Source: Craspedostauros australis
Lineage: Eukaryota; Bacillariophyta; Bacillariophyceae; Mastogloiales; Achnanthaceae
Assembly (NCBI GenBank): GCA_026770025.1
Contig: JAMXDE010000003.1
Span: 3,472,001 to 3,536,000 of the forward strand
DNA: 64,000 nt
Direction: 5' to 3'
Made by a program: the position numbers and the translations under genes. This document shows, piece after piece, positions 29,803 to 39,322 of this stretch (positions are counted from its first letter, which is position 1; each line of letters begins with the position of its first letter). Below the pieces are notes generated by a model. The model saw nothing but the letters and a program-made list of their open reading frames with translations. It was not told the DNA's origin and made no database searches.

Positions 29803-31617
29803 ATGGGTTCGAAAAGCGGAAGCAGACGAAAGCGATCGACAGCTTCGCGGGCATCCAAAGCAACAAAACCACCACCAACAAGCAATCGAAATGCATGGAT
29901 TGTCATCACCTGGATCCTGGTGTTCCTCACCGCCAACCTCCGCTTGTCCGTTATGTTTTTGTGTGGTTTTGGAGAGTGGAATGATGACTCGGTGGCCTTC
30001 GCCGTTGACAACGGGACCAGCACCATGACTGCAAGCACGGCTGCATCGGGAGAAGCAACACAGGATGATGCGGGATCCCGGCCACAATCCATCGCTGCGA
30101 CAGGCATCGGACCTCATCCAACAGCATCTCAGAACACAGACGCTGTGGCAGCACTTCTTCCACCTGCATTGGAGGTGGGTGGAACTAACACAGCCAATCA
30201 AGCGGAGCATGCTTGTGTCACCAAAAACAACATCCCATGCCAGAAGTACAGAACCAAGGTGCAAGTTGCCATAGATCTATCTCAACGACTTGATGCCCAA
30301 TGCGCTGCAGCTTCCAACACCGATCCTGGATTTGCCACATTGATAAACCCGGCGCTCGATTGTCTCAAGAAAAGCACACTGAACATGACGCGAGAAACCT
30401 TGGTGTATCCCATCGCAGACGCCCATGCGCATTTCAACGAAATCCGACTGGCCGTCTCACAGTGGGCACAGTATGAAGGTCAGAATTACAGAGCAGGACC
30501 TCTATATGCAGGTCCATGGCTGGAGAACTACTTCATCTCTCACTTCGAGAACAAATACGACGACCGAATCCACAACATCTCAGAGGCAGCAGCAGAAGCA
30601 ACAGGGACATCATCGCCATCGTCGTCGTCTCAGTCAACAACACCATTCTGCACGTATGATTTGTTCGGGCCATACATCCCGATCTTGGTTCCCTGGACCA
30701 ATCATCAGTACGTTCGTCATCATGAGTATGTTCAGGAATTGTGGTCAATGCTACAGTCTTTGCTCCGCCCCGATGTACCATACATCGTCATCGAGCATCA
30801 CGACGGAGGCGTTCTGGCACCTGGTAACGACCTTGCCATCACCGACTTCCCGAACATCCTTGTGATGTCAGCGGGTGGATACGGCCACGTTCCTGTGCCA
30901 CTGCTCAAGCAACCCGAAGATCCCTTGATACCTCCTCCACCGCCAGGACAAGAGAAGCAACCCACTAAACGTAAGAAATTCCCTACTCCACATCGAATAC
31001 CTGTGGAGAATCGCACGATCGTAGCCTCATACGTGGGTAGCCACAAGAACGCACCACGCCGTCAGAGACAACGCCTCGTTCAAAAATTGTCGAGAATCAA
31101 CGCAGACCCCAACTTTCGGGCGATGAATAGCCGCAACCTCACGATGTTCAAACACTTCAAGGGCTTCGCCTGGCAGAATATCATGGCGAAGTCATGTTTC
31201 TCGCTCTGTCCCCGTGGTACTGGCCGAACAGCCTACCATGTCATGGAGGCAATGCAGATGGGGTTGGTCCCCGTTCATATCTACACGGACATCCCGTGGC
31301 TTCCATACATCGACTTTCTGCGACGCGAAAAGCTCATCATCGTGAAACGGTTCGATGAGGTGTTCCTCTGGCTTCGCGACGAAGTGCTGCCGTGTTTTTT
31401 GGCGCCAACACCGAACTCCACCTGGACATTCGACAAGATCCACGACATGGAACAGCGCATCCTGTCGTTTCGAGACAGCCACTTCTCGTACGAAGGTGCC
31501 ATGAAACAAATCGAGGCATTCATTATGGATCCAAGCACGTCAGATTTGAAATGCCAGGCGTTGCCAGCGACACCTTTTGGCGATCAATTGGATGTACCAC
31601 CACCCGTTAGCTTCTGA
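29803..31617 (+). CDS. Exostosin-family (GT47) glycosyltransferase, type II membrane protein
   Basis: A 604-residue single-exon protein from ATG 29803 (MGSKSGSRRKRS). An upstream in-frame ATG at 29755 would add 16 residues before this basic start. After a basic cytosolic tail comes one membrane anchor at about residues 27-50 (AWIVITWILVFLTANLRL), as in Golgi glycosyltransferases. A variable stem follows, and the catalytic region starts near residue 200 with YDLFGPYIPILVPW. The exostosin signature is clear in the C-terminal part: SKSCFSLCPRGTGRTAYHVM, EAMQMGLVPVHIYTDIPWLP and KLIIVKRFDEVFLWLRDE. Members transfer sugars to polysaccharides or glycoproteins, usually from UDP-sugars. The acceptor is unknown here. 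Confidence 0.9.
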   Translation: MGSKSGSRRKRSTASRASKATKPPPTSNRNAWIVITWILVFLTANLRLSVMFLCGFGEWNDDSVAFAVDNGTSTMTASTAASGEATQDDAGSRPQSIAATGIGPHPTASQNTDAVAALLPPALEVGGTNTANQAEHACVTKNNIPCQKYRTKVQVAIDLSQRLDAQCAAASNTDPGFATLINPALDCLKKSTLNMTRETLVYPIADAHAHFNEIRLAVSQWAQYEGQNYRAGPLYAGPWLENYFISHFENKYDDRIHNISEAAAEATGTSSPSSSSQSTTPFCTYDLFGPYIPILVPWTNHQYVRHHEYVQELWSMLQSLLRPDVPYIVIEHHDGGVLAPGNDLAITDFPNILVMSAGGYGHVPVPLLKQPEDPLIPPPPPGQEKQPTKRKKFPTPHRIPVENRTIVASYVGSHKNAPRRQRQRLVQKLSRINADPNFRAMNSRNLTMFKHFKGFAWQNIMAKSCFSLCPRGTGRTAYHVMEAMQMGLVPVHIYTDIPWLPYIDFLRREKLIIVKRFDEVFLWLRDEVLPCFLAPTPNSTWTFDKIHDMEQRILSFRDSHFSYEGAMKQIEAFIMDPSTSDLKCQALPATPFGDQLDVPPPVSF

Positions 31618-32561
31618 AAATCTTGAATGCCGCTGCTCAGTACGGCTGTGCTACTTAGAAATTCGATTATGATATGAAGAATATGATGTCCATGACCACC
31701 GATTACTCTTCCATCAAATCCCTTGTCTCAACATGGTTCAGCGGTGTGATGCGTGGAAGTGTCGCAGCATGAGAGTCATAGGATCTGAAGTGAAGGACTG
31801 CAATTGCAAGCATGGGGCGGTCCAGATGGGCTTCCTGTGTCAAGTGAACAGTGCCGATTTTCCTCCCAGGTTGTGACCATGGAAGACGAACTACATCATA
31901 TTCATGTTGATTCCGTATTCATGTTAATTGAATAGTTGTGGAGCGCCATAAGACTAGGATATTGTACCACATCATACCATACCATAGGCCGTATCATTCC
32001 GGTAGGTCGCGCTTACTCATGACTAAACGTTTCGTGACGTCTAATGGCCAATCAGATCCAACATCGTCTGGTGTCCAACCAATCCGTCACAGCGAAGAAT
32101 TCAAACAGGAAAACGCGCAATGGATTTCGCCAACACCACTCGCCCTCACCGTCCACCCATCACCATCATCAACCTCTCCCTTGCTCCTGCAGAAAACAGC
32201 CCAGGTCACATCACCCGCACGGGTACTTTGGAGTATCGTACACACACCATCACATCACATCACATACCATCACATCACATCACATCACATCACTTACCAT
32301 ACCAATACCGAGCACATCACGACGTGGAAGAGCGGACTTGTCGGTCATCACAAGCCATCAATTGCATTCGTTCTTTCATACTTCCATCCATCCATCCAGC
32401 CTCCCGATCACGACCATCCAAGTTCGTCCGGGGCGGAGGAACTGCGCAAGAGCACTTCTCTTTCCACAACACATCAACTATCTCTGCCTTCGTCGTCAGC
32501 AGAAAGATAGAAAACAAAGCACTCGTTGAGAAGCAGACGCTGACACCAAATAGAGACAACC
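31618..32561. other. Intergenic with CACAT repeat upstream of the S1 gene
   Basis: These 944 bases have no convincing gene. Three overlapping plus-strand frames at 31938-32755 are low complexity and reflect the CACAT repeat. The right-hand part should be the promoter and leader of the plastid S1 gene. Confidence 0.45.
32248..32292. repeat. (CACAT)n pentanucleotide repeat
   Basis: About eight CACAT units, one interrupted, 270-315 bases upstream of the S1 gene start. The same unit in the same orientation relative to its gene occurs upstream of the DEAD-box helicase near 54697. Confidence 0.9.
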
Positions 32562-34070
32562 ATGATGCCGTCAACAACACTCTTGGCATCATCACAGCGA
32601 CGAACACCGTCGGTCTTCGTCACAATAGCACTGGCGTGGTTGATATCTTTTGGAGAATCCTTTCTGCCAGAAGCTCATCGACATGCTGTGCCGAGCATCA
32701 ACCGCGTCCCGTCCTGCAGCCGACGATTTGCCGATACCGTCGCCATGGTGGATGACAATTCGAGCAACGACTTGGAGCGCCCGCAGACATTCCTGGACGA
32801 AGAAGAGTACGAGGTGGATGGTGTGAAGATCACCTTCTTGAACGAAGACGACGGCGATGACGAGGAGGATGGCAGCTACGAACAAGAGGTGGCAAAGCCC
32901 AAGCCACGCGCAGGAGCAGGTAGAGAGCGCTGGGACAAACTGAATCCTAAAATCAAACAACGCTTGGTTGAGAAAGGGCAGCGCAAGGCCATTGCGAACA
33001 AGAAGAAGCGCGAGCCAGCGCATGACAAGAAACGACGTGAGTGTAGAGTGTGCGAAAGTGTGGAGATGGGTTCCTTGCGTGATCGGCGGAAGTTGGGTTT
33101 TTATGACAAGCTCTTGTGTGCATTTCTCCTTTGCCCATAGTGGGACTATGGCTGCGCTGTAGCGATTGAGGAGGCATGGATAGAGAGTACATTGTATTTT
33201 GCGTGCTCTCCCTCTCGCGCATTGGCTACTGGCGCCATACCCGACAGAACTGCTGGCGATTGCGATCGCATGCCCTCTTTCTTTCTGTCCATGGCGTTCC
33301 TGTATAATCATGGCAGCATCAAACGACACTCAACGTTACATTCTCGCTCACTCACACAACCAACCAACAATTGACTTTGCCATTCACGCACTCATCGTGC
33401 AGGCGCCTTGATGTTCTTCAAGGAAAAGCAGAGGGAACGCAAGCTGGCGTCCCGCGTGCAACGTCCATTGGGATTCGATGAACGAACGCCATTGACGGCC
33501 TACTTCCCTGGCATGGAGGTCACCGGTGTTGTCATCTCCTTGACAAAGTACGGTGCCTATGTCGATGTTGGCACCGAATGCGATGGATTGCTGCACATTT
33601 CGCAGCTCACGCGCGAGTTCTTCGTGGAGCACCCGCGCCAGCTGCTCTCGCCGGGAGACGAGGTCTCCGTCAAGGTCCGATCGACGAGTCCGGAATTGAA
33701 GAAGATGCATCTCACGATGCTGGGCATGGATGACGCGAACGGTGGTGTCGTGGACGAAGATGACGACGACGACGACGAATACGAGAAGATCCCGCTGTTG
33801 GACATCGAGCAGGACGACGAGCTGTGGGGCATTCTGAAACGCGTGACGGATTACGGTGCCTACGTCGAGGTGGGAGCGGAAGTCGATGGCTTCCTCCACT
33901 TCATGGATCATCCTTCCTGGGATCCAGGTGCCCACCCAATGGACTTCATGAAGCTTGGCGACAGAGTGCGGGTTTGGGTGTCGGATGTCAACAGAGAACA
34001 GAACCGATTGAAGCTCACGGCGAACCGTCCCACGCACATCCCAGGACCGAGGCTAGAGTTGGGGCTTTGA
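32562..34070 (+). CDS. Plastid-targeted protein with two S1 RNA-binding domains
   Basis: Two exons, 32562-33036 and 33403-34070. The donor is GTGAGT and the acceptor GTGCAG, and the codon CGC is split by the intron. The product has 380 residues. The N-terminus has a signal peptide (SVFVTIALAWLISFGES) followed by FLPEA, the Phe-led transit start typical of complex-plastid import. An acidic segment and a Lys/Arg-rich helix follow. S1 domain 1 (about 194-262) reads GMEVTGVVISLTKYGAYVDV...GLLHISQL. Domain 2 (about 300-370) reads LWGILKRVTDYGAYVEV...GFLHFMD. S1 domains bind single-stranded RNA, and plastid S1 proteins act in translation or RNA processing. The precise role (ribosomal S1-like or accessory factor) is not resolved. 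Confidence 0.9.
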
Positions 34071-34615
34071 AACAGACAGGATGATTTGAGATAGTCTTAG
34101 TTCATTATCGTACTGACGCTGCAGGTGGTGTGTTGGAGTGGCTTGTACTGCATTGCATTACTTTCATTTCATAGTTCTTGGTTGAACATACTAATACGAT
34201 ATCGACGATGTGCCATTCCCTGAATGCAGTGATGCCTCGCGGTCCTTGCTTCCGTGCAAGATAGTTAGGATAACTTCGCCGCCGTTACGTCCCAAATTCA
34301 TCCGGGGCATGCGAATGGGACCACGGTGCTCCTCTACGGCTTCGGCAGCTTATTCTAAACGCTTCGCGACTGGTTGCTCTTGCAACAAGTAGAGTGTGAC
34401 TGAGAAATTTATGACGTTATGCGAGAAAACTTATCATCACGAGACTTGTTCGTCGCAGCGTTGCGTTCATCGATGAACGTGGACTTTCACCAAGTATTGC
34501 ACAAAATATCGTGCCATGCTCCATCGTGGTCATAATCTGCGTCCATCTTGTTGATGATAGCAATGCTCGACACATTCCCCAACGCTATCGCGCAGTTGGC
34601 GAAAGGAGACGCAAT
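34071..34615. other. Convergent intergenic region
   Basis: These 545 bases lie between the 3' ends of the S1 gene and the small three-exon gene. Nothing notable was seen. Confidence 0.45.
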
Positions 34616-35668
34616 CTAATGGTGGTCGCCGCCTCCGTGCTTCTCGTAGTACTCCTCCATGGCCTTGGCCTTGATGGCGCGTCGCTCCATCTGCTCTGGG
34701 TCTGCGTGGTTTATGAAGAGCGATGTTGTTGATGTTGTTCACATTGGTTGTTGTTGTTGGTGATGCACAATCAGAAGGCATTGGAAGAGTGTGATGGGTA
34801 CGGATTGCAGCGAAGATCGTAGGACGGAGGCATGATAGCCAGTGTGAGACTCAAGGTCTGTACGAGTTGATCATGTGATGGCACCATGTCATATCGCAGA
34901 CTTGAAGCAGGACAGAAGCAGCCGTGAAATTGGTAGAGCAGGGGGAGCAAGTCACACCCTGTCGAGAGAATAGATGAATCAACAGACCAATCATCGGAAG
35001 GGCAACTGCGCTGATGGTGCAGCGCGCTCATATTGCACGCAAGCACGCGCAATTGAGATCTTTGGTGCATGCCCATGCTCATGCTCATAGTCCTGTTCGT
35101 GCGCATGTGTTTTTGTGCGGATTGAGATTCACTTACAGACACGAGCGGTGTAAGTTCCAGTGTACATGATGGCGGAGATGCCGACCATAGCGTGGAACAA
35201 CACAGTGGCCCTGCGATGAGCAACGGACGAAAGGGAGCATGTGCGTCATGTGTTGGTTTACCAACAAGATGGTAAGGAGACACGGAGGCGTGTTGGTAGG
35301 CAGGTGAGTAAGCGAGCGCATTGAAGGGTTGAATTGGATGGTTGCATCGATGGCAGCAAGAAAGAACGCTACACGGACGATGATGCCTTTCTCGGTCCAG
35401 AATCAAGATGACGACAACCGCCACAACACGCTGGAAACACTACTGAGTCGATTCATTCGACCGCTTCGTCCAACCGCGAAACAATGCCGAAGTCAACGAC
35501 GATCATGATGATTATCGATGACGGTTGCAGCCAAAAGGCATCTTGGCATGCGAGAACGTACTTGTTCTTGCGGATGAGAGGGTGGTAGTAGTTGTGGGCT
35601 CTCACGGCCACGAAGTTGGCCATGCCAGTGTAGAACTTGGGGTCGAACAGCTTTCCGATAGACGCCAT
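34616..35668 (-). CDS. Small three-exon gene for an 88-residue membrane protein
   Basis: Exons 35668-35562, 35210-35137 and 34701-34616 join in phase with standard splice sites (GTACGT/GCAG, GTAAGT/GCAG) to give 88 residues. No single frame covers it, so ORF scans miss it. The protein begins MASIGKLFDPKFYTGMANF and then reads AHNYYHPLIRKNK. It has one hydrophobic helix (ATVLFHAMVGISAIMYTG) and ends with a charged helix (PEQMERRAIKAKAMEEYYEK) and GGGDHH. The layout of a short N-terminal helix, a basic loop, one membrane span and a charged tail recalls small accessory subunits of mitochondrial complexes, such as ATP synthase subunit f. The resemblance is architectural only. Two introns (351 and 435 bases) in so short a gene add confidence that it is real. 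Confidence 0.75.
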
Positions 35669-36143
35669 GGTGATGCAGATTTGATTGTCTGTGTGTGTGC
35701 GTGTGGGTGTGTTGTGTGTGCACTTGTGGCGATGCGAAGGTGGACGTTGTTGGCGTTGCTGCGAAGTTCGTGCCACGAAGACTCGTGTGTGACGAAATTC
35801 GTCTCGTTTTTGCGTTGTGTGTTGTTGCTGCGCGCGTTGGTTTGTGCTGTGTGTGTTTGCTGCTTCGCGCCGCGATGGCGTCGACGATTAGTACGATCAA
35901 ATTTTATTCGTGATTCGATGAATATGGACTGACTTGATGTGCCGTTTCGCGGCAAAGGAATTTGAATCCAAACGGAAGAAAGTGGTGATGGATGACCAAT
36001 CTCGGCTCGACAAACAAGCGCGAGCGCGGACGACCCCACGCGATCGGTGCGAGCAGCACCTGCATCCCAAACTCAGCAGGTGTTGTCAAACTCTCATCAT
36101 AGCTCGTGTGATGCCGTACTCGGACATCGAATCATTATCGATC
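35669..36143. promoter_or_regulatory. Divergent intergenic region
   Basis: These 475 bases lie between the small membrane protein (minus) and the histone stem-loop binding protein (plus). GTGTGT-rich sequence occurs at 35690-35725, in the leader of the small gene. The frame of the plus-strand gene is open back to 35934 and has alternative ATGs at 35934 and 36111. Confidence 0.45.
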
Positions 36144-37225
36144 ATGAATAGAGGCTACCGTGATAATCGTGCTCGCAATGGAAGGCAAGGGGAAAGGATG
36201 GCACCGGTGAATGTGGATGGCAGAGGAAGAAATGATGCAAGTCGATCGCAGCGCGGCTGTGGACACGGTCGTGACACGACAAGTACTGTCGTTGGTGCCG
36301 ACACGATGGCATCATCCAAGCGCGATTATTCGTCGTTGTCATCTGCAGCTCCATCCTCTCGTCACCAGCAGACACCACAGCAGCAGCAGCAGCAGCAACA
36401 AGGCAACCAACATCGAACGAAACGGCTGAAGTTCAGCATGAGCGCCGGTCAATCCGAGACCAAGGAGCCCGAATTCCGCAAGCTGGATCGTTCTGACTCG
36501 GCACACGCCAACAAGATGCAGAAACGGCATCGTGAAATACTGAAGGGCAAAAATACGATCGGTTACGAAGAATATCTGCGACAGGTACCAAAGGAGCGAC
36601 GACGAGCGCGATCGATGAAGACTCCGTCAACTCCGGATCATACGTTGGATATCTCCAACAAGCGATGGCTTGGCATGGTTCGGGCGTGGTGAGTGTGTCG
36701 TTATCGATGCGAGGGTGGCTGCGCGTGCATGCACTTTCATCCATTTTTCCTTCGGCCAGATTCCATGTCTCTTTTGCATATCCTTTGATCTGCTGCCTGC
36801 TCATCTATGCTCATCTATTCTTTGCGCAACCTATGAACAAAACAAAAAGGCGTCGGGCCTTGCACGAGTATGATCCGCCAGATGTCAAGACGCTGAGTCA
36901 AGAAGGGACGAACGATAGTGCATCTTCCACACCAAAGCGTGATATATTCCAAGCTGGTGCCTCAAACAGCAAGGCGGACAATAGCGATGGGGTTGTTGAG
37001 GGCAAACGACCACATCGCTCAGAAGATAAAGGTGTCACAAGTATAGCACTTGGCCAAGCATCAAACAGCCAAGCAGATGGAACACAGCATGGACAGAGTG
37101 GTGATGGCCGAGAAATCAGCAACGAAGATGGCATGGAGCAGCCGAATCAATGGGATGGTGGTCTACCTCCGGAGGGTGCCGCCTTGGATTGGGCTGAGGT
37201 TGACAGTGACGACGATCTCATCTGA
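36144..37225 (+). CDS. Histone RNA hairpin-binding protein (SLBP)
   Basis: Two exons, 36144-36688 and 36850-37225, giving 306 residues. The donor is GTGAGT and the acceptor AAAAAG. The join falls inside the RNA-binding domain and reads RWLGMVRAW/RRALHEYDPPD. That domain, at about residues 120-195, keeps the SLBP pattern: KRHREILKGKNTIGYEEYL, RQVPKERR, a KTP-type motif (MKTPSTPDHTLD) and the closing ALHEYDPP. SLBP binds the 3' stem-loop of non-polyadenylated replication-dependent histone mRNAs and supports their processing and translation. The N-terminus is Arg/Ser-rich with a Gln run. The C-terminal 100 residues are acidic and disordered. The start is uncertain: 36111 and 35934 are in-frame alternatives. 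Its presence predicts stem-loop-ended histone mRNAs in this organism. Confidence 0.92.
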
Positions 37226-37683
37226 GTTTGATACGGCCAGCTTGTAGGGGAGGATAACAACAAAACACCCTACTCTACAAGTATTCACATGCTGTATTTC
37301 ATCTTCTGATATTCTTGTATGCATGTCTAAAGAGGATGAACAAGTCTATCCTTTCTCAACACGCAAGGCACGCACCTGTATGGTACACACGCACACGCAG
37401 GTATCTCCATCGGATCTTGGCAGCGTCCGCTCTTGGACAAAGTCATTGAGCGCGTGCGTGCAAAGCGCTAGCTTTGACCAATTCGACTAAACGAAACAAC
37501 CGAACAAAACATCAGACACATCACCAACATCCGACAGAACCCGCCTCGTCGCAAAGATCGCAACCCCACGCACCTCTCGTTGATGTGTCCAGACACACTC
37601 CAATCCATCGCATCACACTCCGCTCCAGCATATCATCAACCCCATGTGCTTGTGCGTGTGCCATTCAGATTGATTTCTACACG
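37226..37683. other. Intergenic: SLBP 3' end and hydroxylase promoter
   Basis: These 458 bases contain no gene. The frame of the next gene is open back to 37474 but without a signal-peptide start. Confidence 0.45.
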
Positions 37684-38925
37684 ATGTTGCAACAACGGAA
37701 CGCCGCCATTTCAGCCATTGCGGCCATTCTCAGCATCTCCATTGCGAGCATGCGGCCATGCGTGGCATGGTTCCCGTCTATGGCTGCGCCAGCAACAAGA
37801 ACCTTCGGCGCACCAGGATGTGCGAGTTCGCACATGCATCAGCATCAACGGCAGCAGCTGCACAGGAAGCAGCGGGACAGCATCTCTGAAAAGCGCATGG
37901 TGGCAAGCGAGAGCACGATTCCGGACACGTCCACACCGCTGTCACCCAACACCTTTGCTGGGATGGTGGAGCGGGGGCTGTTGGAACGGTTCGATGAGAA
38001 GGACATCCAGCGTGTGCTGGCCTCCTGGCGTCTTCTCGACAAAGGCTACGAGCACACGGAGTACGTGGGAGAGGCCGGGAAGGAGGCCAGCAGCAACATG
38101 GTGCAGGAGTGCCATTCGTACGTCCCGGGCCTCAGCATCACGCCCTTTTGGAATCCGGAAGACTTCGAATGGGCAAAGTACCTGGAGTCGCACTACGCGA
38201 CGATGTACAAGGAATTCAAGGATGTCACCAGGGACATGCAAAAGCTGCAGAAGCAGGGCAACAACATCTGGGCAGGTGCGCTCACGGAGGATGCATCGGC
38301 GTACGGGCTGGGTTGGAAGACGCTGGTGCTCATGGATCGTGGAAGGTGGGATCCCGACAACGTCAATCTCTTCCCCACCATCTCCCAGACAGTGCGCGAC
38401 AGCGGCGTCCCGGCGACGGAGGTCTTCTTCGCCAGCATGGACGGACCATCCGCCATCAAGCAGCACACGGACTTCACGAACTTCGTCCTCACTTCGCATC
38501 TGCCGCTCGAAGTTCCGTGCAACGGAGACAACAAGTGCCGCTTATCCGTCGGCGACGAGACGAATCAATGGCTGAATGGAAACGTCATGATCTTCGACAC
38601 GTCCCTGTTGCACGATGCCATCAACGAGAGCGACGAGACGCGGTACATCCTCATGATGCGGTTGTGGCATCCAGATCTGACGTCGGCCGAACGCGAAGCC
38701 TTGCAATTCACCTATGATTGCTTGGAATTGCCCGGCCTGGTCAGCGATGACGCCTCCGAAAAGTTCATGGCGGAGAACATGGCGTCCACCATCAAGGCCT
38801 TTCCTGAAATCAAATCCAAGACCCCCGCTGCCAGCGAAGGCTTTGGTTCGGGTAGCAGCAATGGTGGCAAGAAGAAGAACAAGAAGAGCAAGAAGGGTGG
38901 AAAATCCAAAGGTTTTGGATCATAG
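37684..38925 (+). CDS. Aspartyl/asparaginyl beta-hydroxylase-like protein, plastid-targeted
   Basis: Single exon, 413 residues from ATG 37684. The N-terminus MLQQRNAAISAIAAILSISI...CVAWFPSMAAP is a signal peptide followed by Phe, suggesting plastid import. The catalytic domain (about 130-345) has the jelly-roll features of the AspH family of 2-oxoglutarate/Fe(II) oxygenases: GLSITPFWNPEDFEW, FFASMDGPSAIKQHTDFTNF, HLPLEVPC, WLNGNVMIFDTSLLHDAINES and TRYILMMRLWHPDL. Candidate iron ligands are His261, Asp263 and His310. The Arg of TRYIL probably binds 2-oxoglutarate. Animal AspH has Gly where Asp263 sits, so this protein has a complete HxD...H triad. The C-terminus is a Gly/Lys-rich tail. The substrate in a plastid is unknown. 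Confidence 0.88.
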   Translation: MLQQRNAAISAIAAILSISIASMRPCVAWFPSMAAPATRTFGAPGCASSHMHQHQRQQLHRKQRDSISEKRMVASESTIPDTSTPLSPNTFAGMVERGLLERFDEKDIQRVLASWRLLDKGYEHTEYVGEAGKEASSNMVQECHSYVPGLSITPFWNPEDFEWAKYLESHYATMYKEFKDVTRDMQKLQKQGNNIWAGALTEDASAYGLGWKTLVLMDRGRWDPDNVNLFPTISQTVRDSGVPATEVFFASMDGPSAIKQHTDFTNFVLTSHLPLEVPCNGDNKCRLSVGDETNQWLNGNVMIFDTSLLHDAINESDETRYILMMRLWHPDLTSAEREALQFTYDCLELPGLVSDDASEKFMAENMASTIKAFPEIKSKTPAASEGFGSGSSNGGKKKNKKSKKGGKSKGFGS

Positions 38926-39322
38926 GGTTGGTACCATACGAACTACGCTTGCACCGGTACTTGCACAGATACGCTGGGGGGTTCTACGAGTATGTAGCAC
39001 AAACATGACTGAACATGGGAGGCCAACGCAAAGTCGGATTCAGCGACCAACGCTCCACACACGAAATCATGCTGAAGTCCAACACTCCACTCGAATGTAC
39101 AGTATAATGACATACATACACGGACGCCGCTGAAGTGCATTCCGTGCATATAATGTGATACCTTCCGTAGATAGCTCGTACAGTAATTGATTGCTTGCGT
39201 CTGCGTGATTCTCTAGAAATAATAGCGGTTTTAGTTCGGTCAACGGCAAGAAGTTACTCTACCTAGTCGCATCATACTCCTAGCGTGCGTATTGTCCTCG
39301 TATGATGGTGAGTATGCTCCTA
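38926..39322. other. Convergent intergenic region
   Basis: These 397 bases separate the stop codons of the hydroxylase and the PDZ-PPR gene. Nothing notable was seen. Confidence 0.45.

Noticed and set aside
31938..32755. Three overlapping plus-strand frames before the S1 gene
   Set aside because: Their length comes from the CACAT repeat, which is open in all frames. The third frame also runs into the S1 exon in the wrong frame.
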